A DNA stretch of 12,199 bases, from assembly GCA_031275515.1 (NCBI GenBank), contig JAISOQ010000091.1, forward strand, positions 1 to 12,199. Direction: 5' to 3'. The notes beneath the pieces are model-generated. The model saw nothing but the letters and a program-made list of their open reading frames with translations, made no database searches and had not been told where the DNA came from. Numbering within the stretch: position 1 is the first letter of the stretch; every line of letters starts with the position of its first letter. Of the stretch, positions 1 to 9,200 are shown piece after piece. The position numbers and the translations under genes are program-made. This DNA comes from Treponema sp. Lineage in GTDB: Bacteria > Spirochaetota > Spirochaetia > Treponematales > Breznakiellaceae.

Positions 1-314
1 GAAGGGAATTCGCCGAATTTATAGGCTTTAAGGAGTTCCCGGTATTTTCCGGCATAGGGGTAGAGTACGAAGCCGCCGTCGAAATGAAAGGGTTCCCTTT
101 CCCGGCAGGAAAGGCACAATCCCTGTTCCGAGATAAGGGGCCTGCCGCAGGAAGAGCAGCGCAGTTCCATATCCACCGGGAAAAGGTCCCGGCAGCGGCA
201 GCAGAGGCCATACCATGCCTCCTCCCCATCCAAAAGGGGCTGTCCGCAGAGGGCGCAGCCGCCTGGAAAAAGACATTCCCGGATAAAAGCAAGGGTTTGG
301 GGTATCAAGTTCAT
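1..314 (-). CDS. comF: ComF family protein, N-terminal part (runs off window edge)
   Basis: The frame read leftwards from the ATG at 312-314 gives 104 residues and stays open to the window edge, so the C-terminal part is outside. It carries a cysteine-rich N-terminus with four CxxC pairs: C20/C23, C38 or C39/C41, C53/C56 and C67/C70. It continues into FDGGFVLYPYAGKYRELLKAYKFGE (residues 78-102 region), the typical opening of the phosphoribosyltransferase-like half of ComF proteins. This double zinc-ribbon plus PRTase layout is the ComF/GntX family. ComF takes part in DNA uptake in naturally competent bacteria, but the family is widespread in non-competent species and its biochemical role is not settled. 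There is no Shine-Dalgarno before the ATG. A TTG 14 codons or so upstream is in frame but unsupported. It lies downstream of mutS in the same direction, separated by a stem-loop, so it may have its own promoter. Family assignment is confident; the start is less so. Confidence 0.85.
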   Translation of the reverse strand, partial: MNLIPQTLAFIRECLFPGGCALCGQPLLDGEEAWYGLCCRCRDLFPVDMELRCSSCGRPLISEQGLCLSCREREPFHFDGGFVLYPYAGKYRELLKAYKFGEFP

Positions 315-356
315 ACTGGTAATATGGAACGGGGATGCGCCGCGCTTCAATAAAAG

Positions 357-368
357 TGACAAATGTCA
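357..368. promoter_or_regulatory. Small inverted repeat upstream of comF
   Basis: TGACAAATGTCA has two 5-base arms (TGACA and TGTCA) around AA. It sits 43 bases upstream of the comF ATG, between that start and the mutS stem-loop. It could be an operator, or a chance palindrome. Further down on the minus strand, TTGAAG (350-345) and CATATT (326-321), 18 bases apart, resemble a weak -35/-10 pair whose transcript would begin at about the comF ATG. Neither element is strong. Confidence 0.25.
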
Positions 369-380
369 TGGGCCTTTCCT

Positions 381-408
381 AAAACTATGCGCTAATGCGC
401 ACGGTTTT
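381..408 (-). terminator. Stem-loop downstream of mutS, candidate intrinsic terminator
   Basis: Positions 381-392 pair with 397-408 around a TAAT loop. The inner part is a perfect TGCGC/GCGCA stem, and after one mismatch and one G-T pair it is closed by AAAAC/GTTTT. It lies 52 bases past the mutS stop codon. Read on the minus strand, the stem ends in four T residues and then AGG, so the U-tract is short and termination would be only partial. The closing A/T arms make it roughly symmetric, so it could act in both directions. An overlapping small hairpin, GGTTT/AAACC at 403-417, would compete with it. Confidence 0.5.
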
Positions 409-460
409 GGGGAAACCTCGTCATGTATTTTTTTAACAGGCGTACAGATTTCCCCGGCGT

Positions 461-3169
461 CTAAACATCAAACAGCGACGGCCCCTGCTGCTGTTTGGGG
501 GCCCGTGGGGAACGGGACACCGTACCTTTACCGCTAAAGAACTGCTTCCATATATAAATCTGGTTCAGGGCTTCCATAGGGCTTAGGCGATCCGGGTTCA
601 GGGCGGCAAAGTCTTCCATGAAACGCTTGTAGCGTTCATCCACCGGTTTCATGTAACTGGACGGGGGAACGTCTCTGTTGGGAATATCGCCGGAAGAACC
701 CGCTTCCCCGATAGCCTTCTGGATCGAGCCCGAAGATTCGCCCAAGGAACGCCCCCGTTCCCGAAGGCGTTCCAGGATACGGCCGGCCCGGAAAATGACC
801 CGGGAAGGAAGGCCGGCGAGATGGGCGACGTGGAGGCCGTAGGATTCGGTGGAAGGGCCTTCCTTGAGCTTGCGCAGAAAGACGAGTTCCCCGTCTTTTT
901 CCAGGACTTCCATGGAACGGTTCGCCATACGCTGATGGACAAGGTCAGAAAGCTCGTGGTAATGGGTGGCAAAGAGGGTACGGCATTTGATATGGTCCAG
1001 AAGCTCCTCGCTCACCGCCCAGGCTATGGCGAGACCATCATTGGTCCCGGTCCCCCGCCCTACTTCGTCCATTATAACGAGGCTCCGGTCCGTAGCGGTA
1101 CGGAGAATGTACGCGGTTTCGTTCATTTCCGTAAGGAAGGTCGATTCGCCCCTGGCCAGGTTGTCCGAAGCCCCCACCCGGCAGTAGACACGATCAACCA
1201 GGCCAATATCAGCTTCCCGGGCAGGGACAAAACTCCCTATCTGGGCCATGATGGTGATAAGGGCGGTTTGGCGCAGGTAAGTGGATTTGCCCGCCATATT
1301 GGGGCCGGTAATAAGGACGAAGTAAACCCCCTCTCCTTCCAGAAACACGTCGTTGGGGATGAATTCTCCCGGCGGAAGGTGGGCCTCCACTACCGGATGG
1401 CGGCCTTCCACGATATGGGTGTAGTTCCGGTTGTCTATCCGTGGACGCACCCAGCCCCGCACGGTGGCGGACCGGGCCATGGACTGGGCGACATCAAGCT
1501 CGGCGATACGCTGGGCGGCGACGGCAAGTTCGGGGATAAGCGCCTTGGCCTGCTCCCGTATTTCCAGGAACAACTGTTTTTCCAGTTCGATAATCTGATC
1601 CGAAGCGCCGTTGATATCCGATTCCAGGGCGGCAAGGCGATCCGTGGTAAACCGTTCCCCGGAGACAACCCCCTGACGGCGGATAAAATGAGAAGGCACC
1701 TTGGAAAGATGGTTATTGGTCACCTCGAAAAAATAGCCTATAAGCCGGTTATACCGTATTTTAAGACTTGGAATCCCCGTGGCCTGCCGTTCCTCCTCAA
1801 GATAATCCCCTAAAAGCTGCCGTCCGTTATCCCTAAGGCGCTTGTACTTATCCAGCTTTTTATTGTACCCGTCCCGGATAAGGTTGCCCTCGGTTAAAAG
1901 GGTAGCGGGCTCATCCGTAAGGCTTTTTTCCAGAAGGTCCCTAAGGGCTACGAGTTTTGCGACAGCCTCCTGGGGATCGGATTCTATGCTCACCGGCGTT
2001 TCAAAAACCAGGGAGAGGTCCCGGATAATATCTTCCAGGAATTCAAAAGAGGTAAGGGCGCTTTTCACCGAAGCCATGTCTTTGCCGTGGGCCCTGTCCA
2101 TAGCAAGACGGGAACAGAGGCGTTCCAGGTCCGGAGTTTTGCCCAAAATATCCCGTATGACCGTAAGGCATCCCTGATCCCGGTAGAGGATTCCCACCAT
2201 GTCAAGCCGCTTGTTTATCCGGTCTATGTCCCGCAAAGGATGAAGGAGACGCCGTTTGAGCAGCCGCCGGCCCATAGCGGTGTGGGTTTCGTCCAGCACT
2301 TCCAGCAGGGAAAACCGTATATCGCCGTCCCTCAGATTATGAACGAGTTCCAGGTTCCGCATGGAGGATTCGTCTATATCTACATACTCCGTATCCCCAT
2401 AAATGGAAAGAACCCTGACATGAGGGATAAGACTCTGGGCCGTGTCGTCAAGGTAATCGAGCAGGGCGCCTGCGGCAATCAGCTCCGGGGAATCGTCCGC
2501 GAGGCCGAAGCCCCTCAAAGCATGAGGGCCAAACTGCTTTTCCAGCCGCTCCCGGCTCCGCTGGCGGTCGAAAAGCCAGTCGGCCCAGCGGTTCACCACC
2601 ACGGAGGTCCGCTCCGTTATGGCCTCCGCCAGGGCGGGCTTCTCTTCCAGCAGGGATTCCTGGATCACCATCTCCTTGATCTGGAGCCGTTCCAGTTCCA
2701 GACGCAGCCGTTCCGCCGCCCTCTCAAGGGAGAAGGATGTGGCGTAAAAGTCCCCCACGGAAAGGTCTATATAGGCAAAGGAGATGAATTTAGAGGTGGA
2801 AGCGAGAGCCGCCAGATAGTTAGGACTGCCCTTATCAAGGAAATCCTCATCCACAGTGGTTCCCGGGGTAATCACCTCCACGACCTTACGCTCAATGACC
2901 CCCCGGCCTTTGGTCGGTTCGGAAAGCTGCTCGCAGACAGCGATCTTCTTGCCGAATTTCAAGAGCCGGGCAATATAAGACCGTACCGCATGATACGGCA
3001 CTCCGCACATGGGAAGCCCATTACGGCTTGTTAAGGTGAGATTTAACAGGGCAGAGACTTCCAGGGCATCCTCGGCGAACATTTCATAAAAATCGCCAAG
3101 GCGAAAAAATAAAACGCTCCCTTGATTTTCCCGTTTTATCCGCCTGTATTGATCGAGCATTGGGCTCAA
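461..3169 (-). CDS. mutS: DNA mismatch repair protein MutS
   Basis: MutS recognises mismatches and small loops in newly replicated DNA and, in its ATP-bound state, recruits MutL. Read from the TTG at 3169 the protein has 902 residues, somewhat longer than E. coli MutS (853). The mismatch-reading Phe-x-Glu motif is FYE at 27-29 within GDFYEMF. The ABC-type ATPase shows Walker A GPNMAGKST at 622-630, the signature GESTFLTEM at 674-682, Walker B LVIMDE ending at D701/E702, and the H-loop THYHEL with H736. The C-terminus keeps the LNPDRLSPMEALNQIY helix region and ends in QGPSLFDV. All catalytic residues are present. The start is uncertain: the strong Shine-Dalgarno at 3188-3194 overlaps the ompH stop and lies 19 bases from the TTG, and ATG at 3160 is further still. 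An in-frame ATC at 3184 is better spaced. It is probably translated from the tamB-bamA-ompH transcript. Confidence 0.97.
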   Translation of the reverse strand: MSPMLDQYRRIKRENQGSVLFFRLGDFYEMFAEDALEVSALLNLTLTSRNGLPMCGVPYHAVRSYIARLLKFGKKIAVCEQLSEPTKGRGVIERKVVEVITPGTTVDEDFLDKGSPNYLAALASTSKFISFAYIDLSVGDFYATSFSLERAAERLRLELERLQIKEMVIQESLLEEKPALAEAITERTSVVVNRWADWLFDRQRSRERLEKQFGPHALRGFGLADDSPELIAAGALLDYLDDTAQSLIPHVRVLSIYGDTEYVDIDESSMRNLELVHNLRDGDIRFSLLEVLDETHTAMGRRLLKRRLLHPLRDIDRINKRLDMVGILYRDQGCLTVIRDILGKTPDLERLCSRLAMDRAHGKDMASVKSALTSFEFLEDIIRDLSLVFETPVSIESDPQEAVAKLVALRDLLEKSLTDEPATLLTEGNLIRDGYNKKLDKYKRLRDNGRQLLGDYLEEERQATGIPSLKIRYNRLIGYFFEVTNNHLSKVPSHFIRRQGVVSGERFTTDRLAALESDINGASDQIIELEKQLFLEIREQAKALIPELAVAAQRIAELDVAQSMARSATVRGWVRPRIDNRNYTHIVEGRHPVVEAHLPPGEFIPNDVFLEGEGVYFVLITGPNMAGKSTYLRQTALITIMAQIGSFVPAREADIGLVDRVYCRVGASDNLARGESTFLTEMNETAYILRTATDRSLVIMDEVGRGTGTNDGLAIAWAVSEELLDHIKCRTLFATHYHELSDLVHQRMANRSMEVLEKDGELVFLRKLKEGPSTESYGLHVAHLAGLPSRVIFRAGRILERLRERGRSLGESSGSIQKAIGEAGSSGDIPNRDVPPSSYMKPVDERYKRFMEDFAALNPDRLSPMEALNQIYIWKQFFSGKGTVSRSPRAPKQQQGPSLFDV

Positions 3170-3187
3170 ATCTGCAGAACTGATGAT

Positions 3188-3194
3188 TCCTCCC
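3188..3194 (-). promoter_or_regulatory. Shine-Dalgarno of mutS overlapping the ompH stop codon
   Basis: On the minus strand GGGAGGA begins with the last base of the ompH TAG. The in-frame codons that follow are ATC ATC AGT TCT GCA GAT TTG AGC CCA ATG, so the nearest conventional start (TTG at 3169) is 19 bases from the GGAGG core, while the second ATC (3184-3182) is 4 bases away. The position implies translational coupling of mutS to ompH. Confidence 0.65.
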
Positions 3195-3718
3195 TACCGT
3201 CCTGCTTTGGCCAACAAATTATTAATCAATTTTTCCGTAATATCAACCGTTGGGCTATACCAAAGTATACCGGTATTTTCTTTATTTAAAACCATACTGT
3301 ATCCTTCACTTTCCGCAATAAACCGAATTTCACTGTATATCTGATCTAAAAAGGTCCCCGACTGGGCCAGCCTGTTTTTTTGATCGTTAAGTTCCGCGGT
3401 CTTGATCCGAAAGTACTCCTTGAGGTACTCGGATTTCTGATAAATATCGTTCTCCAGCCTGAGAGAGCGGGCTGCATCGCCGCTAGATGCGGCGTCCATC
3501 TGGGCGCTCTGAAGGGACTGGATTTCCGCCTGCATCCGATCTATGTCCGCCTGGATCCGGGCGCTCCGTTCCTCCCATTCCCGTACCGCCCGGGAATCCC
3601 GGAAAAAAGACGAATATACCCTGGGAAGATCCACCACCGCGAAACGGGTAAGCTGCTGGGCTTCCACAGCCAACCCCGCCAGAACAAACCAAAAACAAAG
3701 CAATACGCCGCGTTTCAT
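3194..3718 (-). CDS. ompH: OmpH/Skp-like periplasmic chaperone
   Basis: Skp (OmpH) is a trimeric periplasmic chaperone that holds unfolded outer-membrane proteins on their way to the BAM machinery. The 174-residue product starts with a signal peptide (MKRG, then a hydrophobic stretch, likely cleaved after VEA at residue 20). It continues with the family's opening VVDLPRVYSSF, a long charged and Gln-rich coiled coil (about residues 40-125, the Skp tentacles), and the closing strand motif YSMVLNKENTGILWYSPTVDITEKLI. Length and order are standard for the family. It sits directly after bamA with a 15-base gap and before mutS, which suits a co-expressed outer-membrane biogenesis operon. No Shine-Dalgarno precedes its ATG. 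A four-codon frame (ATG at 3729 to TGA at 3715) overlaps the start as ATGA, so translation may depend on ribosomes leaving bamA. Confidence 0.9.
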   Translation of the reverse strand: MKRGVLLCFWFVLAGLAVEAQQLTRFAVVDLPRVYSSFFRDSRAVREWEERSARIQADIDRMQAEIQSLQSAQMDAASSGDAARSLRLENDIYQKSEYLKEYFRIKTAELNDQKNRLAQSGTFLDQIYSEIRFIAESEGYSMVLNKENTGILWYSPTVDITEKLINNLLAKAGR

Positions 3719-3733
3719 TTTACTATCATACTA

Positions 3734-6244
3734 CTAATACGTAGCTAGTGTAAAGGATATTACAAAGTCAAATATCCCGCCTATAGCCCCCGGTTTCCAT
3801 TTTACATTGCCGTCCTCTATCTGGAAACACCGGGCGAGTTGCAGTTTGAGGGGGAACTGGGGTATGGAGATACGGGGCCCGAAACCAAAACTAAAGCGCA
3901 GATCCTCCGGCGTAAAGTTATGGAAGAAGTCATAGGGCGTGTTCTTCTTGGCCGCCATATCGAAGAAAAGGTCGAAAGAAATCATCCCCGGCATAACGGG
4001 GAACCGCAGTTCCGCCCAGTTTTCCCAGAGGACCTCCCCCCGGTTCGTCCGCTCCCCTGACCAGCCCCGCCCGGTGAACATACCGTCCACCGACAGCTTG
4101 TTCGCATCTTCAATTTCCGGGACGCTGCGGCCCGGCTGGGGCAGGATAAAGGAAAGCCCGGAGTGTATGCCAAATACGGATTTGAAGCTGTAGGTCTCCG
4201 TTATGGGCAGATTAAGGAGGGTAAAAAAGACTTCAGCTTTGGTATCCGTCTTGACATAATGTTCGCGTTCTATGGGGAGAATTCCATAATACCCCAGGCG
4301 CTGAATGGCGTAATACCCTTTGGAGGGGTCATAATAAATATCCCGCTGATCCAGGGAAACCGCAGTCCAGAAGGAAAAGGCGGGTACAAACTGGCCGTTC
4401 CTGTCCCGCAGCACAGGATCAAAGGCCCTAAAAAGGGTATCGTCGTATTTATTTTGAATCCAGCCGACCCTGATTCCCCCGTTAAGCCCTAAATTCCCCA
4501 GGCCGGTAAGCCAGCGGTACCCCGTAGAAAATCCCAGGGAAAAACTGAGCTGGTCATAGGGCAGCCAGTATTCCCGGGCCGGGATTTTACCGGCGTTTAC
4601 ATACTCATCATAGGAAATAAAGCCGTCAGGAAAGGCGACGCCGTCTTCGTCCCCATTAAAGAAGGGAAAAACGCTGTCCTGAAAGCCAAGGCGCTTTATG
4701 TGCTGGAACGTAAAGTCAAAGCCCCCGGATAAGGGCAGGCCGAAGATCCAGTTTTGGGTGTAGGTGAGGGACAGGGTCTGGGTGTCCTGATTCGCGTTAA
4801 TTTCCCCGCCCAGAGAGTTTCCATATCCCAGGAAATTCCGGTCGGTGAGCTTGAAAAGTCCCGATATAGGGAAGGCTTCGGGATCCGTACTGCCCGAAAA
4901 GGTTATCCCCAGCTGAACATCCGTGGTGAGCTGTTCCTCTACGTTAAAAATAAGGTCCATCAGGTTACTGGTACTTCCCGGCGGGGTCTCGGGTACGATG
5001 CTGGAGAAATATTGAAGGTTATAGAGGTTCCGCATTCCCTCCAATACTTTGGCCTTGGAAAAGATGTCCCCCGGTTCCAGAGGAATTTCCCGCAATATCA
5101 CTTTGTCTTTGGTTTTGTTATTCCCCACAACGATGATTCTTTCGATATGGGCCCTGCTCTGTTCTTTAATCGTTATGTGGTACGAGATAGCGCCGGCAGC
5201 AGGATCCCGCCGCGGCTCGGGAGATATGATATTGAAGATATACCCGTTTTCGTAGTACAGATCCGCTACCCGCTGAATATCCGCTTCCACCCGCCGGGCG
5301 TTTACCGTTTCCCCAACCTTGGAATGAATCAACGCATCAAGCTGTTCGGTGGAAAAAATCCGGTTGCCCTCGAAAGTAACCCCGCTGAAATTGTAGATTC
5401 GCCCTTCGTATATCCTAAAGGTGATGGACAGCATGTTATTGCCCTTTTCATCCTTATGGGCGTCCCTAACCACGTCGGTCACTTGGGCATCTATGTATCC
5501 CCTGTCATGATAGTATTGGGTAATGGCGGCCCGATCAACGCCAAGTTTGGATTCCTGAAAAGCGCCGTCATTCAAAAGGCCCTTGGCTTTTAAGGAAAGC
5601 TGCCCCCTGAGCGTCCGGTCAGAAAAGATGGAGTTCCCTTCAAAATAGAAGGCGTCTATGGCTATCTTATCCCCTTCGGTGATGAAAAAGGTAACCGTAA
5701 CGGTGCCGTCCCGGTTGGCCTGGGATTCAAAGCGGATACGAATATCGGGATACCCTTTTTCCAGGTACTTGCTGATCAGGGCATTCTCGTCGGCTTTAAG
5801 TTTGAGCTGGTTCGCCACATCGTTTACTTTGAGGGTGATCGTGTCCATAAGTTCGGTGCGCCTAAGACCGCTGTTGCCAACAAAGCTAATCTTGGAGACG
5901 ATAGGCCGCTCGGTAACCACAAAGCGTATAACCACCTCCGCGCCGGAAGGATCCGCCGGTACTGCGCTGGGAGATATGGATTCAAAGTATTCCAGGGCGT
6001 AGATTCGCCCCTGGAGTTCCCAGAAAACCTCATCGGAAAAAGGACGGCCTAAGAAAGGCGCAATAACGCCCTCCAATTCCGACCTGTTGACATGATTGAG
6101 TCCTTCAAAAACCACATTCCGTATTGGTTTTCCCAGGTACCATTCCTCTGATTCCTGGGCAAACGCTGAACCCGCCGTCAGCAGGATACACGCCATTAAT
6201 TGTATAAAGCCTAATCGTTGTGCGAGACTTGATCTTCTGCGCAT
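3734..6244 (-). CDS. bamA: Outer membrane protein assembly factor BamA (Omp85)
   Basis: BamA is the central insertase that folds beta-barrel proteins into the outer membrane. The 836-residue product has a signal peptide (RRR, hydrophobic core, cleavage near SAFA at residue 29). Five POTRA domains follow at about 39-113, 114-191, 192-283, 283-362 and 364-438, several showing the FxGN turn (FVGN, FEGN, VVGN). A 16-strand-type Omp85 barrel runs from about 439 to the end. The barrel shows LTDRNFLGYG near 466-475, DQRDIYYDPSKGYY near 632-645, and GRGW at 725-728 in place of the usual VRGF loop-6 motif. The last residue is Tyr, consistent with an aromatic C-terminal beta-signal. Length matches treponemal BamA (T. 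pallidum TP0326, about the same). It lies between tamB and ompH, with 17 and 15 base gaps, so it is almost certainly co-transcribed. Two TAG stops in tandem end it. Confidence 0.97.
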   Translation of the reverse strand: MRRRSSLAQRLGFIQLMACILLTAGSAFAQESEEWYLGKPIRNVVFEGLNHVNRSELEGVIAPFLGRPFSDEVFWELQGRIYALEYFESISPSAVPADPSGAEVVIRFVVTERPIVSKISFVGNSGLRRTELMDTITLKVNDVANQLKLKADENALISKYLEKGYPDIRIRFESQANRDGTVTVTFFITEGDKIAIDAFYFEGNSIFSDRTLRGQLSLKAKGLLNDGAFQESKLGVDRAAITQYYHDRGYIDAQVTDVVRDAHKDEKGNNMLSITFRIYEGRIYNFSGVTFEGNRIFSTEQLDALIHSKVGETVNARRVEADIQRVADLYYENGYIFNIISPEPRRDPAAGAISYHITIKEQSRAHIERIIVVGNNKTKDKVILREIPLEPGDIFSKAKVLEGMRNLYNLQYFSSIVPETPPGSTSNLMDLIFNVEEQLTTDVQLGITFSGSTDPEAFPISGLFKLTDRNFLGYGNSLGGEINANQDTQTLSLTYTQNWIFGLPLSGGFDFTFQHIKRLGFQDSVFPFFNGDEDGVAFPDGFISYDEYVNAGKIPAREYWLPYDQLSFSLGFSTGYRWLTGLGNLGLNGGIRVGWIQNKYDDTLFRAFDPVLRDRNGQFVPAFSFWTAVSLDQRDIYYDPSKGYYAIQRLGYYGILPIEREHYVKTDTKAEVFFTLLNLPITETYSFKSVFGIHSGLSFILPQPGRSVPEIEDANKLSVDGMFTGRGWSGERTNRGEVLWENWAELRFPVMPGMISFDLFFDMAAKKNTPYDFFHNFTPEDLRFSFGFGPRISIPQFPLKLQLARCFQIEDGNVKWKPGAIGGIFDFVISFTLATY

Positions 6245-6249
6245 CTAAA

Positions 6250-6255
6250 CTCCTT
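6250..6255 (-). promoter_or_regulatory. Shine-Dalgarno of bamA
   Basis: AAGGAG on the minus strand lies 5 bases before the bamA ATG (6244), just after the tamB stop codon (6262-6264). It is the only textbook ribosome site in the operon and fixes the bamA start. Confidence 0.85.
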
Positions 6256-6261
6256 GATTAC

Positions 6262-9200
6262 CTAAAACAACCATCTCCACGTCAGCGTGAAGGATGCATC
6301 GAAAAAAGATTCATATTTAAGAGGATCGATATTCCAGCGAATATCAAATAACGGACTATGCAGTTCCATACCAAGGGATGTCTCGAAGGTATAGCCCCCC
6401 ATATTCAACTTATTCTCATCATATTGCAACAAAACGCTTCCTTGAAAAAACATATCAGGACTAAAGTATTTACCAAAGAAAACAGCGGTATTATCAAAAT
6501 AGTTACCCATTCGGCTATTGTCAACCTGCTCCCATCGGGAGGTAATAAAATTTTGTACTATAGGGGAATGGAAGGTGAACATATCCAGGCCGGTAAAGTT
6601 GCGGATTACCCGTTCCAGACGGCGGAAAACAATGGACTGGGACAAAAAGTCGGCCCCGGAGAACACGATGTTTTGGACTCTGGTTCCTTCCCCTCCCCCG
6701 GCAGGAAGACCGGTCAGGTTTTGCCCTATAAGGGAAAGGATTTCAACCTGGGAAAGGGGCGGATTGGACTCAAACCGGGCGGTAAATGACATCAGCGAGG
6801 CGTTATCCACAAGCAGGGAAATGGTAACCGGCCCGTCGTCGGTACGGTCCCGGGTTTCCGCCCGTATCGTAATCCGGGGATCAAACTGAATTTCGTTCTC
6901 GTTGAAGAAAAGAGTCCCCTGGCGGATGTAAAAATTCCGCTGCCCGTAAAAAAGAGACCCGCTTCTAAGGTCTATGTCCCCGTTTAGGGAGTATCGTCCG
7001 GTTTCGGAATCGTTGGTGATTTTTATCACCCTCCCGGCCACGGCGGAAGCCTGTAACAGAGGGTAATCCGCATTGGGCCAAAAGAATTCCACTTTCTTGC
7101 CCGTGGTCAGGGTAAAGTCCGCAAAAAGCCTCATGTCGCCCGGATTTGACTGGTTCATGGCGGCGCTGATTCCCTGAGCATCCAGCGTTATTTTCGTATC
7201 CTCTCCCAAAAGGTTTCCGACAAGGCGCAGATGGGAATCTTCCATAGAGATAACCAGGGAACCCGAAGCGTTCCCCTGGGCAATGATCCCCATGATTTCA
7301 AAATCAAAGGGGACGGGATATTCCGGGGAAGAATTAATATCTATGCTGAAAGTATTGGGTACCCAGCGGTCAAACCGGAACCAGCCCGAAACCACGCCGT
7401 ATCCCGCTGGTCCCGCAGGCACGTCTATAGGGCCGAAGCGCATCTCGTTGCCTTCGATGATTACCGTCATAGGGACGGGGCCGAGTTCGGCGCCCAAATA
7501 CTGGGGAATCTCCATACGGATGCTGTTCCCCTGGGCTGTCCCGAAGAATTCCGGGTCTCCCAGAGGCCCCCGTATATCCACCGAGGCGTTAACCAACCCG
7601 CCGGTAAGGGCTACCGTATCTTTGTAGGGTAAAAGGCGGCCCAGGGCGGTAAGATCAACGTACAGGTTCGATGCCCGGGCGTCTATCGTATTGGCTGCAA
7701 TGGTTCCGGTCAGGGCGCCCCTGATAGGAGACGGGTAGGAAAGGCCGGCATAGAAGGCTCCCTCATTGGTAATGCGGAAGCGTATCATGTCCTGCGGGCC
7801 TCCGGTAAGGGAGATAAGGGATTCGCTTCGGGAAAACACAATGCGAAAGGGTTCCGCAAGTTCCAGGGTATCAAGACTGCCCTGTTCTATAGTTACGGCG
7901 CCGGAGAATGAATCCAGAGATTCCACCAGGGAAACCCAGGTGTCGAAAGACCCAAACTCCGCTTCCGCAGTAAAGGACCCGCCGATTCTCCGGCTCAGGG
8001 CAATTCCCTGGAGTTGTCCCCGGACCCAAACCCCGGAATCCCGGCGGCTTAACCGGAACAGGGGAAGCTCCGCTTCAAGATTCCCATAGCTCACATGCAG
8101 ATTACGGATCGCTATTTCTTCTTCCGTAAGCGATCCCTGGGCCGAAAGGGTTATAAGATTTTCATTATACCTGGCGGTAAGGGAGGATAGAGCCGCCGTC
8201 AGTTCATAGGTCCCGTCCTGCGCCCAATGCAGCCGCCCTTCCCCGGTGGCCACGGCGTTTGGAATGGCCGCGGATACCCGTCCCACCTGCATTTCCTGTC
8301 CTTCCAGGCGAATCTCCGCAACCTCCCCCTCGTAAAACCCTTCAAGGCTATAGGTTTCACGGCCCATCTCGTCTTCCAGATGGAGGGAAAGGGCGAACCG
8401 GGACCAGGCAGGTCCGTCCCAGACGGCGGACTCGCCGGTTTCACTATCCCCGCCCCAGGAAAGGGATGCCCGGCCCAAAAGTTCTCCCCGCCCGTCGTCA
8501 AACAGGATGTCCTGAAGCAGCGCGCCGCCCTGATCCACCCTGCCGGCAAACTTCAGGGAAGCGGAGGATGACGCGGGAGTTACCACATCGTGGATTTCCA
8601 TCCAGGCCAGATCCACCGACCAGGAATCGGCGGAGTCATACCGCAGGGATGAAAGGAACCCTGCACGGGGAACCTGCTGCTGAAAAGGAATGGGGATGGG
8701 AATGGAAGCGGCTTCGGCATACCCGGAATATCCGCCCTCGGAGGTCCGGCTCATATAAACCGAAAGGCCGTAAGAACCCTGAAGGCTTATAGAACGCTGA
8801 TCCAGTATAGCTCCCTCAATATAATAGGGCATATCCTGATAGGAAGCCGCCAGGGAAAAGGTGATGTCATTGGGATTGTAAAAGTCCAGGGAACCCGATA
8901 CTTCCGCCGCATTGCCGTTTACAACGATACGGCTTTCGTTTAAGTCAAAATGCCTGCCGGTCCCGGAAACAGAGGCCAGGGCGACAATCTCATTCCTGCC
9001 TTCCTGGAAGACAAGTACAAAGCGGGGAGCGTTGTAAAGAATCTGATCAAAATCGGTGGTTACGAAAATCTCGGTGGTAATCGACGTATTGGCGGCAATA
9101 TCGGATACCGGTTCCGGGAAGGCGGGAATTATTGCCAGGGGACGAAGCATGGAGAATATATCATCCACGGGAAACGTATCCAGCAGCAGGCTGGCTTGAA

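Noticed and set aside
28..369. A 113-codon open frame on the minus strand starting at 369.
   Set aside because: It overlaps the ComF frame in another register and shows no family pattern (Pro/Gly/Leu-rich), while the frame from 314 has four CxxC pairs and the ComF motif order.
821..3034. Long plus-strand open frames (330 and 315 codons) opposite mutS.
   Set aside because: They lie antisense to a fully conserved mutS, have no recognisable domains, and arise from codon bias of the opposite strand.
4754..5593. A 279-codon plus-strand frame opposite bamA.
   Set aside because: It is antisense to the POTRA region of bamA, with no ribosome site or family features.
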